From contig CAJUEY010000018.1 in the NCBI GenBank assembly GCA_910585825.1, positions 1-56,161 of the forward strand: a stretch of DNA of 56,161 nucleotides, given 5' to 3'. This document shows, piece after piece, positions 26,807 through 36,026 of the stretch (position 1 is the first letter of the stretch; each line of letters opens with the position of its first letter). Origin of the DNA: an uncultured Lachnospiraceae bacterium. GTDB lineage: Bacteria; Bacillota; Clostridia; Lachnospirales; Lachnospiraceae. Under the pieces are notes generated by a model that was not told where the DNA came from, ran no database searches, and saw nothing but the letters and a program-made list of their open reading frames with translations. The translations under genes and the position numbers were made by a program.

Positions 26807-27643
26807 ATGGCAGCATCAAAGAAAAAGAATCAGGAATTGTCGTTGGCGGGGGTCTATGAAAGCAGAAAGTTGATTGCCCGCCTTTCTGTCAATGATTTTA
26901 AAACAAAATTTGCGGGATCTTACCTGGGGATTGTCTGGGCATTTGTCCAGCCGTTGATCATGGTTTTGGTATATTGGTTTGTGTTTGAAAAAGGCTTAAA
27001 ACCGGTTCCGGTGAAAAATGCAGCCGGAACAGAAATGCCTTTTCTGCTGTGGATGATTGCCGGACTGGTTCCGTGGTTTTTCTTTAATGATGCATTAAGC
27101 GGCGGCACGAGAGCTCTTTTGGACTATTCTTATCTGGTTAAAAAAGTGGTATTCCGTATTGACATACTGCCCATTGTCAAAATTCTCTCCGCAGTTTTTG
27201 TGCATTTGTTTTTTCTGGCATTTGAAGTGATTTTATATGCGTTGTACGGATATTATCCGGATTTCTATACATTACAGGTGATTTATTATTCGATCTGCCT
27301 GATTGTGCTGGTACTGGGAGTCACCTATTTGACCAGCGCTGTTGTAGTGTTTTTCCGGGATTTGAATCAGGTAATTAATATTGTGCTGCAGGTGGGAATC
27401 TGGGCGACGCCGATTATGTGGAATATTGATACTATGGATATCGGCCCGGTTCTTAAGGGAATTTTAATGTTGAATCCTTTATACTATATTGTGCAGGGAT
27501 ATCGGGATGCACTGATTGGTAAAACAGCATTCTGGGAGCGGCCGGGACTGACAGCGTATTTCTGGGGATTTACCCTTGTGTTTTTATGGATTGGAACATA
27601 TGTCTTCAAAAAGCTCAGGATGCATTTTGCAGATGTGCTTTAA
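26807..27643 (+). CDS. Polysaccharide ABC transporter permease
   Basis: 278 residues, ABC-2 type membrane subunit with six hydrophobic segments. The N-terminus carries the amphipathic motif RLSVNDFKTKFAGSYLGIVWA found in Wzm/TagG proteins, and the C-terminal part has NPLYYIVQGYRDALIG. It works with the ATPase encoded 18 bases downstream to move a finished lipid-linked polymer across the membrane. Its place straight after the dTDP-rhamnose genes suggests a rhamnose-containing cargo. Confidence 0.92.
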   Translation: MAASKKKNQELSLAGVYESRKLIARLSVNDFKTKFAGSYLGIVWAFVQPLIMVLVYWFVFEKGLKPVPVKNAAGTEMPFLLWMIAGLVPWFFFNDALSGGTRALLDYSYLVKKVVFRIDILPIVKILSAVFVHLFFLAFEVILYALYGYYPDFYTLQVIYYSICLIVLVLGVTYLTSAVVVFFRDLNQVINIVLQVGIWATPIMWNIDTMDIGPVLKGILMLNPLYYIVQGYRDALIGKTAFWERPGLTAYFWGFTLVFLWIGTYVFKKLRMHFADVL

Positions 27644-27661
27644 GAGGTAGGAGTAAAAAGA

Positions 27662-28924
27662 ATGAGCGATATTGCAATCAAGGTGGATAAGGTAAGTAAA
27701 ATATATCATCTCTATGACCGTCAGCGCGACAGATTAAAAGACGCCCTGAATCTGACGAAAAAGAAATGCTACAGAGAACACTTTGCCTTAGACCGGTTGG
27801 ATTTTGAAATAGAAAAAGGTGAGACGGTGGGAATTATCGGGACGAACGGTTCCGGAAAATCCACCATATTAAAGATTATTACCGGCGTGTTAAATCCCAG
27901 CGGCGGAGAAGTGACCGTCAACGGAAGGATTTCTGCATTGTTAGAGCTTGGAGCAGGCTTTAATATGGAATATACCGGAATTGAAAATGTCTATTTAAAC
28001 GGTACGATGATTGGTTTTACAAAAGAAGAAATCGATGAACGTCTGCAGGATATTCTGGATTTTGCCGATATTGGAGATTTTGTGAATCAACCGGTCAAGA
28101 CTTATTCCTCCGGAATGTTTGTGCGTCTGGCTTTTGCCGTTGCCATTAATATTGATCCGGAGATTTTAATCGTAGACGAGGCGCTTTCTGTAGGAGACGT
28201 CTTTTTCCAGTCCAAGTGCTATCACAAATTTGAAGAGTTTAAAAAAATGGGCAAGACGATTCTTTTCGTCAGCCACGATTTGGGCAGCATTACCAAATAC
28301 TGTGACAGGGCGATTCTTTTGAACAAAGGCCACAAGCTGTTTGAAGGAACGCCAAAAGAGGCAGTGGATATGTATAAGCGGGTTCTGGTAAATCAGCTGG
28401 ATGATGAGGAAGAAAACGGTAAAACACTCTGGGAGCAGAAGGGGAATCAGGCTCTTTGGAGAAGCACTCTGCCCATTAATCCGGAGGTTTTGGAGTATGG
28501 CAGTAAGAAAGCAGAAATCATTGATTTTGCTTTTGTAGACGCAAATGGAAGATACAGCAATGTCATTGAAAAAGGTTCTGAGATGACAGTGAAGATGAAA
28601 GTGCTTTTTCATGAAGATATAGCGGAACCCATTTTTGCCTTCTCTTTCAAGAATTTGCTGGGAATTGAATTGTGCGGAACGAATACCATGTTTGAAAAGA
28701 TAGAAATTACGCCGAAAAAGGCTGGGGATGTGCAAATCATTTCTTTCAAACAGAATATGGATCTGCAGGGAGGAGAATATCTGCTTTCGCTGGGCTGCAC
28801 CGGATATCCTCATGGAGAGTTTACCGTATATCATAGATTGTATGACGTCTGTAATCTGACTGTGGTATCAACGAAAAATACCGTGGGATATTATGATATG
28901 AATACAAGCATTACCGTGGAATAA
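27662..28924 (+). CDS. Polysaccharide ABC transporter ATPase with C-terminal Wzt-like domain
   Basis: 420 residues. The first 245 form the nucleotide-binding domain: Walker A GIIGTNGSGKST, signature YSSGMFVRLAFAVA, Walker B EILIVDEALSVGD, and the switch FVSHDLGS. The last 160 residues form a beta-sandwich-like extension (from about LWRSTLPINPEV onward) as in Wzt proteins that recognise the terminal modification of their glycan. The second ABC system downstream lacks this extension, so the two exporters probably carry different polymers. Confidence 0.92.
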   Translation: MSDIAIKVDKVSKIYHLYDRQRDRLKDALNLTKKKCYREHFALDRLDFEIEKGETVGIIGTNGSGKSTILKIITGVLNPSGGEVTVNGRISALLELGAGFNMEYTGIENVYLNGTMIGFTKEEIDERLQDILDFADIGDFVNQPVKTYSSGMFVRLAFAVAINIDPEILIVDEALSVGDVFFQSKCYHKFEEFKKMGKTILFVSHDLGSITKYCDRAILLNKGHKLFEGTPKEAVDMYKRVLVNQLDDEEENGKTLWEQKGNQALWRSTLPINPEVLEYGSKKAEIIDFAFVDANGRYSNVIEKGSEMTVKMKVLFHEDIAEPIFAFSFKNLLGIELCGTNTMFEKIEITPKKAGDVQIISFKQNMDLQGGEYLLSLGCTGYPHGEFTVYHRLYDVCNLTVVSTKNTVGYYDMNTSITVE

Positions 28925-28938
28925 AGGGGGGATCTGCC

Positions 28939-30813
28939 GTGGATATTTTTGAAACATCTCATTTAAGAGCAAATATAATTGCATGGATTCCGATCCGGAA
29001 AACAGACCGGGTATGCTATATAGGAACGGATACGGATGTGATTGCGCAGAAACTGCGTCAGATGTCAGATTATGTGACCTGCTCCATGGAGCAGACGGAT
29101 CAGACATCCGAAGAGGAATACGATTATATCATCCGACTCTCTGATGCATCCTGGGAAATGCTGAAACTGGATTATGCAAAATTGTCAGAACAGGGGAAAC
29201 TGGTACTGGCGGCGGAAAATGCATATGGATTAAAATATCTGGCCGGTGCAAAGGAAATCGGTTCCGGAGAATATTTCGGCGGCGTGGAAGCTCTTGCAGA
29301 TTCCGTGGGAACTACCAGAGAAGAGATAGCGTCCTCTTTGCGGCGGGCGGGATTTGTATGGCATAAGTTTTATTACCCATTTCCGGATCATCAATTTGCC
29401 ATGAATATTTATTCGGATGAATATCTTCCCAAGCAGGGAGAGCTGATTGACCAGATCGGCAATTTTGACGCGGAGCGTATGATATTGTTTGATGAAACGA
29501 AAGCGGCGGATGCATTGATTGCCCGAAATCAGTTTCAGGATTTTTCCAACGCATATCTTGTAGTGGCGGGGAAAAGCGTTTTTGGAACATTTGTGAATGA
29601 AAAAAAAGAGGAAATCTCTTATGTGAAATTTTCCAATGACAGAGGAGCGTCTCATAATATACGCACTTATATTACAAGAGATTCTGACGGCGCATTTCAT
29701 CTCTTGAAAACGGCAGATACTCCCAAGGCAAAACCGCATATTGCAAACCTTTCCAAAACGGCGGAAAAGCTGCAGGAGCTGTATGCAGGCAGCCGTTTTC
29801 TGATCAATTCCTGCAAGAACAGCGCAGAAGGGGCGGAACTTGCTTTTTTACAGGGGCATACGATGGAAGAGGAGCTGGATCATTATCTGGAACAGGGGGA
29901 ACATCAAAAAGCATCTGAAAAGATCATGGAGGTATTGGAAGAAATTCGACTGAATAAACGCTGCCGGGATTTTCAGATAACAGAAGAATTTAAGAGGGTA
30001 TTTGGAGAGCCGGATCTGCCGGAAGGTTTAAATGCATTGGAAGTCAGCGATATTGATCTGATTATGCCCAATATTTTAGTGGGAGCAGATCAAAGCTGGA
30101 ATGTGATTGATTACGAATGGTCTTTCCATTTTCCCGTTCCTGTGAATTTTATTTTATACCGCAGCATCCGCTATTATGCGGATACTACGGCTGTCCGCAG
30201 AGCTTTAAATCCTGCCGGCCTTTACGACCGGGCAGGCATTACGGAGCGGGAACTTACAGCTTATGGCGCAATGGAGGATGCTTTCCAGAAGTATGTGCTG
30301 GGGGGACGCATCCCCATGCGGCAATTGTATAAAGAAAAGGGAAAGCCGGCATATCACATCACCAGCGTTTTGCATGTGGTGGATGATTTGGAACGCAGAC
30401 GGGCATTGCAGATTTATTTTGACAGGGGCAGCGGTTTTTGCGAAGAAGATGTAACGACATTTCACAGCAAGGCATTAGACGGAACTTATCATCTGGAAAT
30501 ACCCATAGAAGAGGATGTCATGAAACTGCGGATCGATCCCGGCAGTCAGGCATGTACGGTAGAGTTGGAACGTCTGACATTTGCCGGCAGCAGCGAGTGT
30601 GTGCTGAATTTTATCAGCAACGGACATAAACTGACGGGAGGTATGTATTTGTTTGATACGGACGATCCCAATATATTACTGGAAAAACTGCCCCGGACAA
30701 ACAGGGTATTGTTGTTGGATCTCAGGATTGATTCTATGAGCCTTGCAGCGGCAGAGTGGATTGCACCCAAAATCGATACGAAGTACAAGCTGAAAAAAAT
30801 GCTGAGAAAATAG
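28939..30813 (+). CDS. Large methyltransferase-like protein of unknown function, glycan locus
   Basis: A 624-residue cytosolic protein without membrane segments. The first 200 residues resemble the Rossmann-like family often labelled class I SAM methyltransferase in Firmicute glycan clusters, with KLVLAAENAYGLKYLAGAKE and NIYSDEYLPKQGEL as recognisable segments. The usual glycine-rich SAM loop is degenerate (VCYIGTDTDV), so activity is uncertain. The remainder is less clear; VIDYEWSFHFPVPVNFILYR is another segment shared within this group. GTG start, preceded by AAAGGGGGG. Its tight spacing (14 and 10 bases) places it in the export operon, perhaps modifying the chain end read by the Wzt-like domain. 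Confidence 0.7.
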   Translation: MDIFETSHLRANIIAWIPIRKTDRVCYIGTDTDVIAQKLRQMSDYVTCSMEQTDQTSEEEYDYIIRLSDASWEMLKLDYAKLSEQGKLVLAAENAYGLKYLAGAKEIGSGEYFGGVEALADSVGTTREEIASSLRRAGFVWHKFYYPFPDHQFAMNIYSDEYLPKQGELIDQIGNFDAERMILFDETKAADALIARNQFQDFSNAYLVVAGKSVFGTFVNEKKEEISYVKFSNDRGASHNIRTYITRDSDGAFHLLKTADTPKAKPHIANLSKTAEKLQELYAGSRFLINSCKNSAEGAELAFLQGHTMEEELDHYLEQGEHQKASEKIMEVLEEIRLNKRCRDFQITEEFKRVFGEPDLPEGLNALEVSDIDLIMPNILVGADQSWNVIDYEWSFHFPVPVNFILYRSIRYYADTTAVRRALNPAGLYDRAGITERELTAYGAMEDAFQKYVLGGRIPMRQLYKEKGKPAYHITSVLHVVDDLERRRALQIYFDRGSGFCEEDVTTFHSKALDGTYHLEIPIEEDVMKLRIDPGSQACTVELERLTFAGSSECVLNFISNGHKLTGGMYLFDTDDPNILLEKLPRTNRVLLLDLRIDSMSLAAAEWIAPKIDTKYKLKKMLRK

Positions 30814-30823
30814 AGAGGTTTCT

Positions 30824-32194
30824 ATGAAAACATCATCATCATTAAAAAATAAGCGTATGATCATGTTCTGGGCCAAAATGTTTATTGTGATTTTACAAAC
30901 TGCCATGTATGGCTGGCTCTGGTTTCATCATTATAAAGATATGATGCCGGTGGTTTACTGGAACCGGGGCAACTGGACGATTATTGCATTGTATGGACTG
31001 TTCATCGTTGTATTTTCCAGAGCCTTTGGCGCATTAAAAGTAGGGTATCTAAAAACCTGGGATATTATGTATTCCCAGCTGCTGACGATTTTGTGTGTGA
31101 ATGCCGTTGCTTATCTGCAGCTGGCGCTGATTAACGGAGACTGGAAATTTCTGGAGAACAGCGGGCCCATTTTTGCACTGGCCGGATTGGATTTGATCAT
31201 CGTACTGATTTGGGCGTTGTTTATGCGTTGGATTTATACTTTCATTTATCCTCCTCATGAAATGCTTTTGATCTACGGCGATGTCAGTCCGGATACCATT
31301 ATCCGCAAAATAGAATCCAGAAAAGATAAATATCATGTGAAAGAAAAAATTCCTTTAAGCGCAGGCATGGAGCGCATTTTTTCTGAAATTTTAAAGTATG
31401 ACGCCGTACTGATCGGGGATATCCCCGTAGGAGACCGGAATACGCTGATTCAATATTGCTTTGAAGAGAACATCCGCTGCTATGGAAGCCCGCAGATTAC
31501 GGATATTATGATTCGTCATTCCGAAAGCATAGATTTGTTCGATTCGCCGCTGCTTTTGTTTCGCAACAATGGACTGACCTATCGCCAGATGTTTGTAAAA
31601 AGGATTATGGATATTGCATTTTCTCTGGTGGGAGTTGTGCTGGCGTCTCCTGTCATGCTGCTCATTGCTTTTTTTGTAAAAATATATGACGGAGGCCCCG
31701 TGTTCTATCGGCAGAAACGGCAGACAAAAGACGGCAGGGAATTTGAAATTCTCAAATTCAGGAGCATGATTATAGATTCCGAGAAGAACGGCGCACGCCT
31801 TGCAAAGGAACACGACAGCCGTATTACTCCGGTGGGAAGAGTCATCCGCAGACTGCATTTTGACGAGCTGCCCCAGTTGTTTAATATTTTAAAAGGGGAT
31901 ATGGCGTTTGTCGGTCCGAGGCCGGAGCGGAAAGAAATTACAGAGGAGTATTCCAGAGAAATTCCAGAATTTCCATACCGCTTAAAAGTAAAAGCGGGGC
32001 TTACCGGGTATGCCCAGGTATACGGGCAGTATAATACGCTTCCTTACGACAAATTGAAAATGGATTTGACGTATATTACCGGCTATTCTTTATGGCTGGA
32101 TATCAAATTGATCATATTAACAGTGCGGATTCTGTTCCAGAAAGAGAAATCCGAAGGCGTAGATGATTCACAGAAAACGGCGCTGAAGAATTAA
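30824..32194 (+). CDS. Polyprenyl glycosylphosphotransferase (WbaP/WcaJ type)
   Basis: 456-residue initiating enzyme that moves a sugar-1-phosphate from a nucleotide sugar to undecaprenyl phosphate. Four membrane segments lie in the first 150 residues, then a cytosolic Rossmann-like region, a further hydrophobic segment (FVKRIMDIAFSLVGVVLASP) and the catalytic domain: GGPVFYRQKRQ, EILKFRSM, the HFDELPQL motif with the Asp-Glu pair, MAFVGPRPER and KAGLTGYAQV. It is one of two initiating transferases in the window; the other, at 49078, is the short PglC type. Confidence 0.93.
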   Translation: MKTSSSLKNKRMIMFWAKMFIVILQTAMYGWLWFHHYKDMMPVVYWNRGNWTIIALYGLFIVVFSRAFGALKVGYLKTWDIMYSQLLTILCVNAVAYLQLALINGDWKFLENSGPIFALAGLDLIIVLIWALFMRWIYTFIYPPHEMLLIYGDVSPDTIIRKIESRKDKYHVKEKIPLSAGMERIFSEILKYDAVLIGDIPVGDRNTLIQYCFEENIRCYGSPQITDIMIRHSESIDLFDSPLLLFRNNGLTYRQMFVKRIMDIAFSLVGVVLASPVMLLIAFFVKIYDGGPVFYRQKRQTKDGREFEILKFRSMIIDSEKNGARLAKEHDSRITPVGRVIRRLHFDELPQLFNILKGDMAFVGPRPERKEITEEYSREIPEFPYRLKVKAGLTGYAQVYGQYNTLPYDKLKMDLTYITGYSLWLDIKLIILTVRILFQKEKSEGVDDSQKTALKN

Positions 32195-32218
32195 AAGCGC
32201 CGGCAGAAGGGGAACGCA

Positions 32219-33037
32219 ATGGAATCCTATTCCGTATTAATGTCAGTATATTACAAAGAAAAAGCAGAATATTTTCAGGAGAGCGTTTTAAGTATGCTGC
32301 GTCAGACGGCCGCAGCAGATGATTTTGTCATTGTATGCGACGGACCTCTGACAAAGGAACTGGATGCTGTGATAGAAGAATTTCAAAATCAGTATCAGAA
32401 TCTGTTTCAAGTCATTCGGCTGAAAGAACAGAGTGGTCTTGGAAATGCGCTGCGGCAGGGGATTTGCTTTTGTAAAAATGAACTGATTGCCCGAATGGAC
32501 AGCGACGATATGAGCGTGCCGGACAGATGCCGGATGCAGCTGAAATCTTTTCAGGAAAAAGAGATTGATCTGTGCGGAGGCAATATTACCGAATTTACGA
32601 CGGATATTTCCGATGCCGGAGCCAAAAGACAGGTGCCGGAGACTGACGAAGAGATCCGGCGATTTGCAGGCCGGAGAAATCCCTTTAATCATCCCACGAT
32701 TATGTTTCGCAAATCATCTGTTTTAAAAGCCGGCAATTACAAAGACTGCCTGGGATTTGAAGATTATTATCTGTGGGCAAGGATGTTAGGATGCGGCGCA
32801 AAAGGGTATAATATACAGGAAACTCTGGTTTATATGCGTACCGGAGAGGGTATGTATAAGCGGCGGGGAGGATTTTTATACGCAGTAAAAGGGATAAAAG
32901 CCAGATGGAAAATTTATCAGACCGGCGTATCCAAATTTTCGGATTTTCTGATTTCCGCCGGAGGACAAGTTGTCATATCAATGATTCCGGTGAGGCTCAG
33001 AAGCTGTTTTTATGGAAGATTTCTGCGTAAACATTAA
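32219..33037 (+). CDS. GT2 family glycosyltransferase
   Basis: 272 residues with GT-A motifs: SYSVLMSVYYKEKAEYF at the start, IVCDGPLTKELD, QSGLGNALRQGI, ARMDSDDMSVPDR (DXD-type), and FNHPTIMFRKSSV. This is the WcaA-like branch of GT2, usual in exopolysaccharide and capsule loci. It sits 24 bases after the initiating transferase, so it may add the second residue of the lipid-linked unit. AAGGGG precedes the ATG. No gene follows for about 100 bases, where a strong promoter is found. Confidence 0.88.
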   Translation: MESYSVLMSVYYKEKAEYFQESVLSMLRQTAAADDFVIVCDGPLTKELDAVIEEFQNQYQNLFQVIRLKEQSGLGNALRQGICFCKNELIARMDSDDMSVPDRCRMQLKSFQEKEIDLCGGNITEFTTDISDAGAKRQVPETDEEIRRFAGRRNPFNHPTIMFRKSSVLKAGNYKDCLGFEDYYLWARMLGCGAKGYNIQETLVYMRTGEGMYKRRGGFLYAVKGIKARWKIYQTGVSKFSDFLISAGGQVVISMIPVRLRSCFYGRFLRKH

Positions 33038-33052
33038 AGAAATACCCTTAAA

Positions 33053-33081
33053 TTGACGGGTATAGGGGCATGTGCTATAAT
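33053..33081 (+). promoter_or_regulatory. Strong promoter before licD-like gene
   Basis: TTGACG (33053-33058), exactly 17 bases, TATAAT (33076-33081), with an extended -10 TGC directly before the hexamer. Transcription should start near 33088, which leaves a leader of about 55 bases carrying a palindromic element. Confidence 0.85.
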
Positions 33082-33105
33082 GCATACCGTAATGGAAATA
33101 CGTTC

Positions 33106-33130
33106 CAGCATCCCCTTTATGCATAGGGTG
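33106..33130. repeat. Dispersed palindromic element in the licD leader
   Basis: CAGCATCCCCTTTATGCATAGGGTG contains GCAT/ATGC and CCCC(T)/(A)GGG dyads. It is close to the elements at 14268 and 22296. Because it lies between the transcription start and the start codon it would be present in the mRNA and could affect translation. Confidence 0.5.
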
Positions 33131-33142
33131 CAGCGTTATGAG

Positions 33143-33961
33143 ATGAACAGGGTGAAAAGCAGAATGAAAGAATTAGAAGGTCTGCAGCAGCGTCTGGTGG
33201 AGATGCTGCTTGCATTTCAAACATTTACAGATGAACACGGACTGACTTTTTTTCTGGTGGGAGGAAGCGCGTTGGGGGCATACCGCCATCAGGGCTTTAT
33301 TCCCTGGGATGATGATGTGGATATCGCCATGATGCGGTCTGATTTTGAACAAATGGAGCAGATCATGGCGGCAGGGGCAAATCGTATTGGAGAATTTGTC
33401 TATTCTCCGGTGGAAGACCATATCATTCCGGAGGCTCCCATTGGCTATCTTTATGATACGAAGCATTTACAAAAGGGTTATGAAAATACAGCCAAAATAG
33501 ATATTCATCCCATTGACGGCGTGCCGGAGAATGGGTTTTTACGCAAAGTACAGATGCTTTCTTCGCTGATTTATTATCTGTCAGAGTATAGAAATCCGGT
33601 TAAGAATAAGGGAGCGAAGATCCGGAGCATTTCTAAAATCATTTTAAAAGTTACGCCGAATTTCATGTTTGATTTTTATATGAAGGTAACGAAGAAAATC
33701 ATGACCGCATGGAGCGACAGGGACAGTAAGCATATCTGCAGCCTTTTTGGCGTGGCGGGTTACAAACGGGAAATTATGCCGAGAAATTATCTGATGCCTT
33801 TACAGGAATCGTCTTTTGCCGGTGAAACTTTTTTTGTACCGGGGGATATCAGGCCTTATCTGGAACGGCTTTATGGTGATTTTGAGAAACTTCCGCCAGA
33901 GGAAGAACGTTATCCGAGACATGACATTTATCTGATGTATCAAGAGAGGGGCAAACATTGA
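33143..33961 (+). CDS. LicD-family phosphotransferase
   Basis: A 272-residue LicD protein. The nucleotidyltransferase-like core has FFLVGGSALGAYRHQ and FIPWDDDVDIAM with the metal-binding Asp residues, and ends in RYPRHDIYLMY. LicD enzymes move phosphocholine or another phospho-alcohol (for example polyol phosphate) from a CDP donor to a sugar. The start is uncertain: ATG 33119, 33143 or 33164 are all in frame with weak ribosome-binding sites, but the open frame back to 33053 includes the promoter and is not coding. It is coupled to the next CDP-glycerol transferase-like gene by a 4-base overlap. Confidence 0.85.
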   Translation: MNRVKSRMKELEGLQQRLVEMLLAFQTFTDEHGLTFFLVGGSALGAYRHQGFIPWDDDVDIAMMRSDFEQMEQIMAAGANRIGEFVYSPVEDHIIPEAPIGYLYDTKHLQKGYENTAKIDIHPIDGVPENGFLRKVQMLSSLIYYLSEYRNPVKNKGAKIRSISKIILKVTPNFMFDFYMKVTKKIMTAWSDRDSKHICSLFGVAGYKREIMPRNYLMPLQESSFAGETFFVPGDIRPYLERLYGDFEKLPPEEERYPRHDIYLMYQERGKH

Positions 33962-35232
33962 ATCCTTATATTTGGAAGATCAGACAACTGGCAAAGACCA
34001 TTATTTCATATGAGATTCAGGGAGAAGAGAAGGTGTACCGTCTGAAACATACGCCTTTCTGCATCAAAGACCGCTATACCAAAGGCTATCACCGGGAATT
34101 GGAACCTCTTTTGGTGCAGCCGGATAAGATTGTTTTTGACAATTATATGGGCAAAGGATACGGCTGCAACAGTAAGTATGTGACAGAGGAGCTGTTGAAA
34201 CGGACGCAGGATCTGGACATTGTCTGGACTGTGAAAGATCCGGCGGGACAGAGAGAATTTTTTCCAAAACAGGTTCGTCTGGTAGAATACGGTTCCAGAG
34301 AAGCGATGTACGAATATGCAACGGCAGGCGTCTGGGCGGGAAATTATCAGCTGGTACATTATCTGAACAAAGGATTGTTAAAGAAACCGAATCAGACTTA
34401 TATTCAGATGTGGCATGGTTCTTTCGGAATCAAAAAAATCGAAAATAACTGCAAAAATTTAACGAGGGATACAAACTGGACAATTCTTGCGCAGCGAAAT
34501 TCCAGATATACCGATTACTGGATTTCCAACAGCAGTTTTGAAACAAATATTTACCGACAGGCGTTTTGGGACGTGGATAAAGTGTTGGAATACGGGCATC
34601 CAAGAAATGACATCTTTTTTCATAAAAGAGGAGAAAAGGCAAGGGCGGCCGTAGAGGATTACATCGGACAAAAAGACTGCAGGCTGCTTTTATATGTACC
34701 CACGTTTCGGGACGATCACAGCGAACCGGAAGAACCCATTGATTTCAAACAGCTGAAATGGAATCTGGAAAAACGGTTTGGGGGATATTGGAAAATTCTT
34801 TTAAGACTGCATCCAAGGGTGGCCGGGGATGCCAAAGAAATAAAAACCTATGGAGACGATAGCATTTGTGTAACGGATTACCCGGATATACAAGAGCTTT
34901 TGGCGGCGGCAGACGCGGTGATTACAGATTATTCCAGCGCTGTTTTTGATTTCCTTTTGACCGGGCGTCCGGCTTTTCTCTATGCGCCGGATTATGCCAG
35001 ATATCAGGAAATGAGAGGACTTTATTATCCTTTGGAAGCAACGCCTTTTCCCCTTGCATCGGATAATCGTCAGTTGTCCTATAATATTCTGGGATTTGAT
35101 ACAGATTTATATATAGAAAAAACAAAAGCATTTTTGCAGCAGAAGGGTTCTGTGGAAGAAGGAAATGCGGCGGAACGCGTGGCGGACTTGATTCTTGCAT
35201 GTGTGATACGAAACAGAGAAAAGCAAAGGTGA
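33958..35232 (+). CDS. CDP-glycerol glycerophosphotransferase family protein
   Basis: 424 residues, PF04464-like teichoic-acid glycerol/ribitol phosphotransferase. QMWHGSFGIKK holds the conserved His-Gly, GHPRNDIFF and YVPTFRDD follow, then LRLHPRV and AVITDYSSAVFDFLLTGRP near the C-terminus. It starts with TTG overlapping the LicD stop, behind GAGAGGGG. No membrane segment is present, so it is probably a peripheral enzyme adding glycerol-phosphate or ribitol-phosphate to a lipid-linked acceptor. It may act as the primase while the longer TagF-like protein at 36790 polymerises; this order is inferred. Confidence 0.9.
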   Translation: MNPYIWKIRQLAKTIISYEIQGEEKVYRLKHTPFCIKDRYTKGYHRELEPLLVQPDKIVFDNYMGKGYGCNSKYVTEELLKRTQDLDIVWTVKDPAGQREFFPKQVRLVEYGSREAMYEYATAGVWAGNYQLVHYLNKGLLKKPNQTYIQMWHGSFGIKKIENNCKNLTRDTNWTILAQRNSRYTDYWISNSSFETNIYRQAFWDVDKVLEYGHPRNDIFFHKRGEKARAAVEDYIGQKDCRLLLYVPTFRDDHSEPEEPIDFKQLKWNLEKRFGGYWKILLRLHPRVAGDAKEIKTYGDDSICVTDYPDIQELLAAADAVITDYSSAVFDFLLTGRPAFLYAPDYARYQEMRGLYYPLEATPFPLASDNRQLSYNILGFDTDLYIEKTKAFLQQKGSVEEGNAAERVADLILACVIRNREKQR

Positions 35233-35241
35233 GGAATTGAT

Positions 35242-36015
35242 ATGGGACATTTGAAAACATTTTGGAAACGCAGGGAACTTTTGTGGGAGCTTGTAAAGAG
35301 AGGAATTAAGTTAAAATACCGAAAATCTTATCTGGGAATAATATGGTCGCTGTTAGAGCCGATCCTTTCTACGATTGTGCTGACCGTTGTGTTTGGAACG
35401 CTGCTCGGCAGAGGCGGCAGGGATTTTCCGCTGTATGTATTGTGCGGACGATTGCTTTATTCCTTTTTTGCATCCTCTACAAAGTCTGCGGCAAGATCGA
35501 TTCGGATGAACGCGCCGATGATCAAAAAAGTTTATATACCGAAATACCTGTATCCTTTGTCAAGCATTTTATTTAATTATATTATAACGGGCATTTCCCT
35601 TCTGGTGCTGATTCCGCTGTGCGTATACTGCAGAGTGTATCCGAAACTGCATATGTTTTATGTGATTCTGCCCTTTGCCGTATTGTTTGTTCTGACTTAT
35701 GGATGCGGCATGATCCTTGCCACCATATCGGTGTTTTTCCGGGATATGGAATACCTATGGGATGTGCTTTTGACATTGATCATGTATTCCAGCGCGATCA
35801 TGTACTATCCGGAAAAGCTGATGAAGAGCGGTTATTATTGGATTTTAAAATTCAATCCTCTGTTTTGCGTCATAACGAATTTCAGAGATGCGATTATGGG
35901 GCAGCCAATGGAGTGGAATTATCTGCTGACGGCATTAGAGATTGGAATTGTCCTTTCGTTGATCGGAACATATATGTTTTATAAAAAACAGGATGAATTC
36001 ATTTTAGCAATATAG
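35242..36015 (+). CDS. tagG: TagG-like ABC transporter permease
   Basis: 257 residues, ABC-2 permease with six hydrophobic segments. The N-terminal motif RGIKLKYRKSYLGIIWSLLE and the C-terminal FNPLFCVITNFRDAIMG mark the TagG/Wzm family that exports teichoic acids and O-polysaccharides. It lies between two CDP-glycerol transferase-like genes and is followed after 11 bases by its ATPase, so a polyol-phosphate polymer is the likely cargo. Confidence 0.9.
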   Translation: MGHLKTFWKRRELLWELVKRGIKLKYRKSYLGIIWSLLEPILSTIVLTVVFGTLLGRGGRDFPLYVLCGRLLYSFFASSTKSAARSIRMNAPMIKKVYIPKYLYPLSSILFNYIITGISLLVLIPLCVYCRVYPKLHMFYVILPFAVLFVLTYGCGMILATISVFFRDMEYLWDVLLTLIMYSSAIMYYPEKLMKSGYYWILKFNPLFCVITNFRDAIMGQPMEWNYLLTALEIGIVLSLIGTYMFYKKQDEFILAI

Positions 36016-36026
36016 AAAGGTACGGT

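Noticed and set aside
33053..33118. TTG at 33053 as the start of the LicD protein
   Set aside because: That TTG is the -35 box of a near-consensus promoter and the added residues do not look like LicD.
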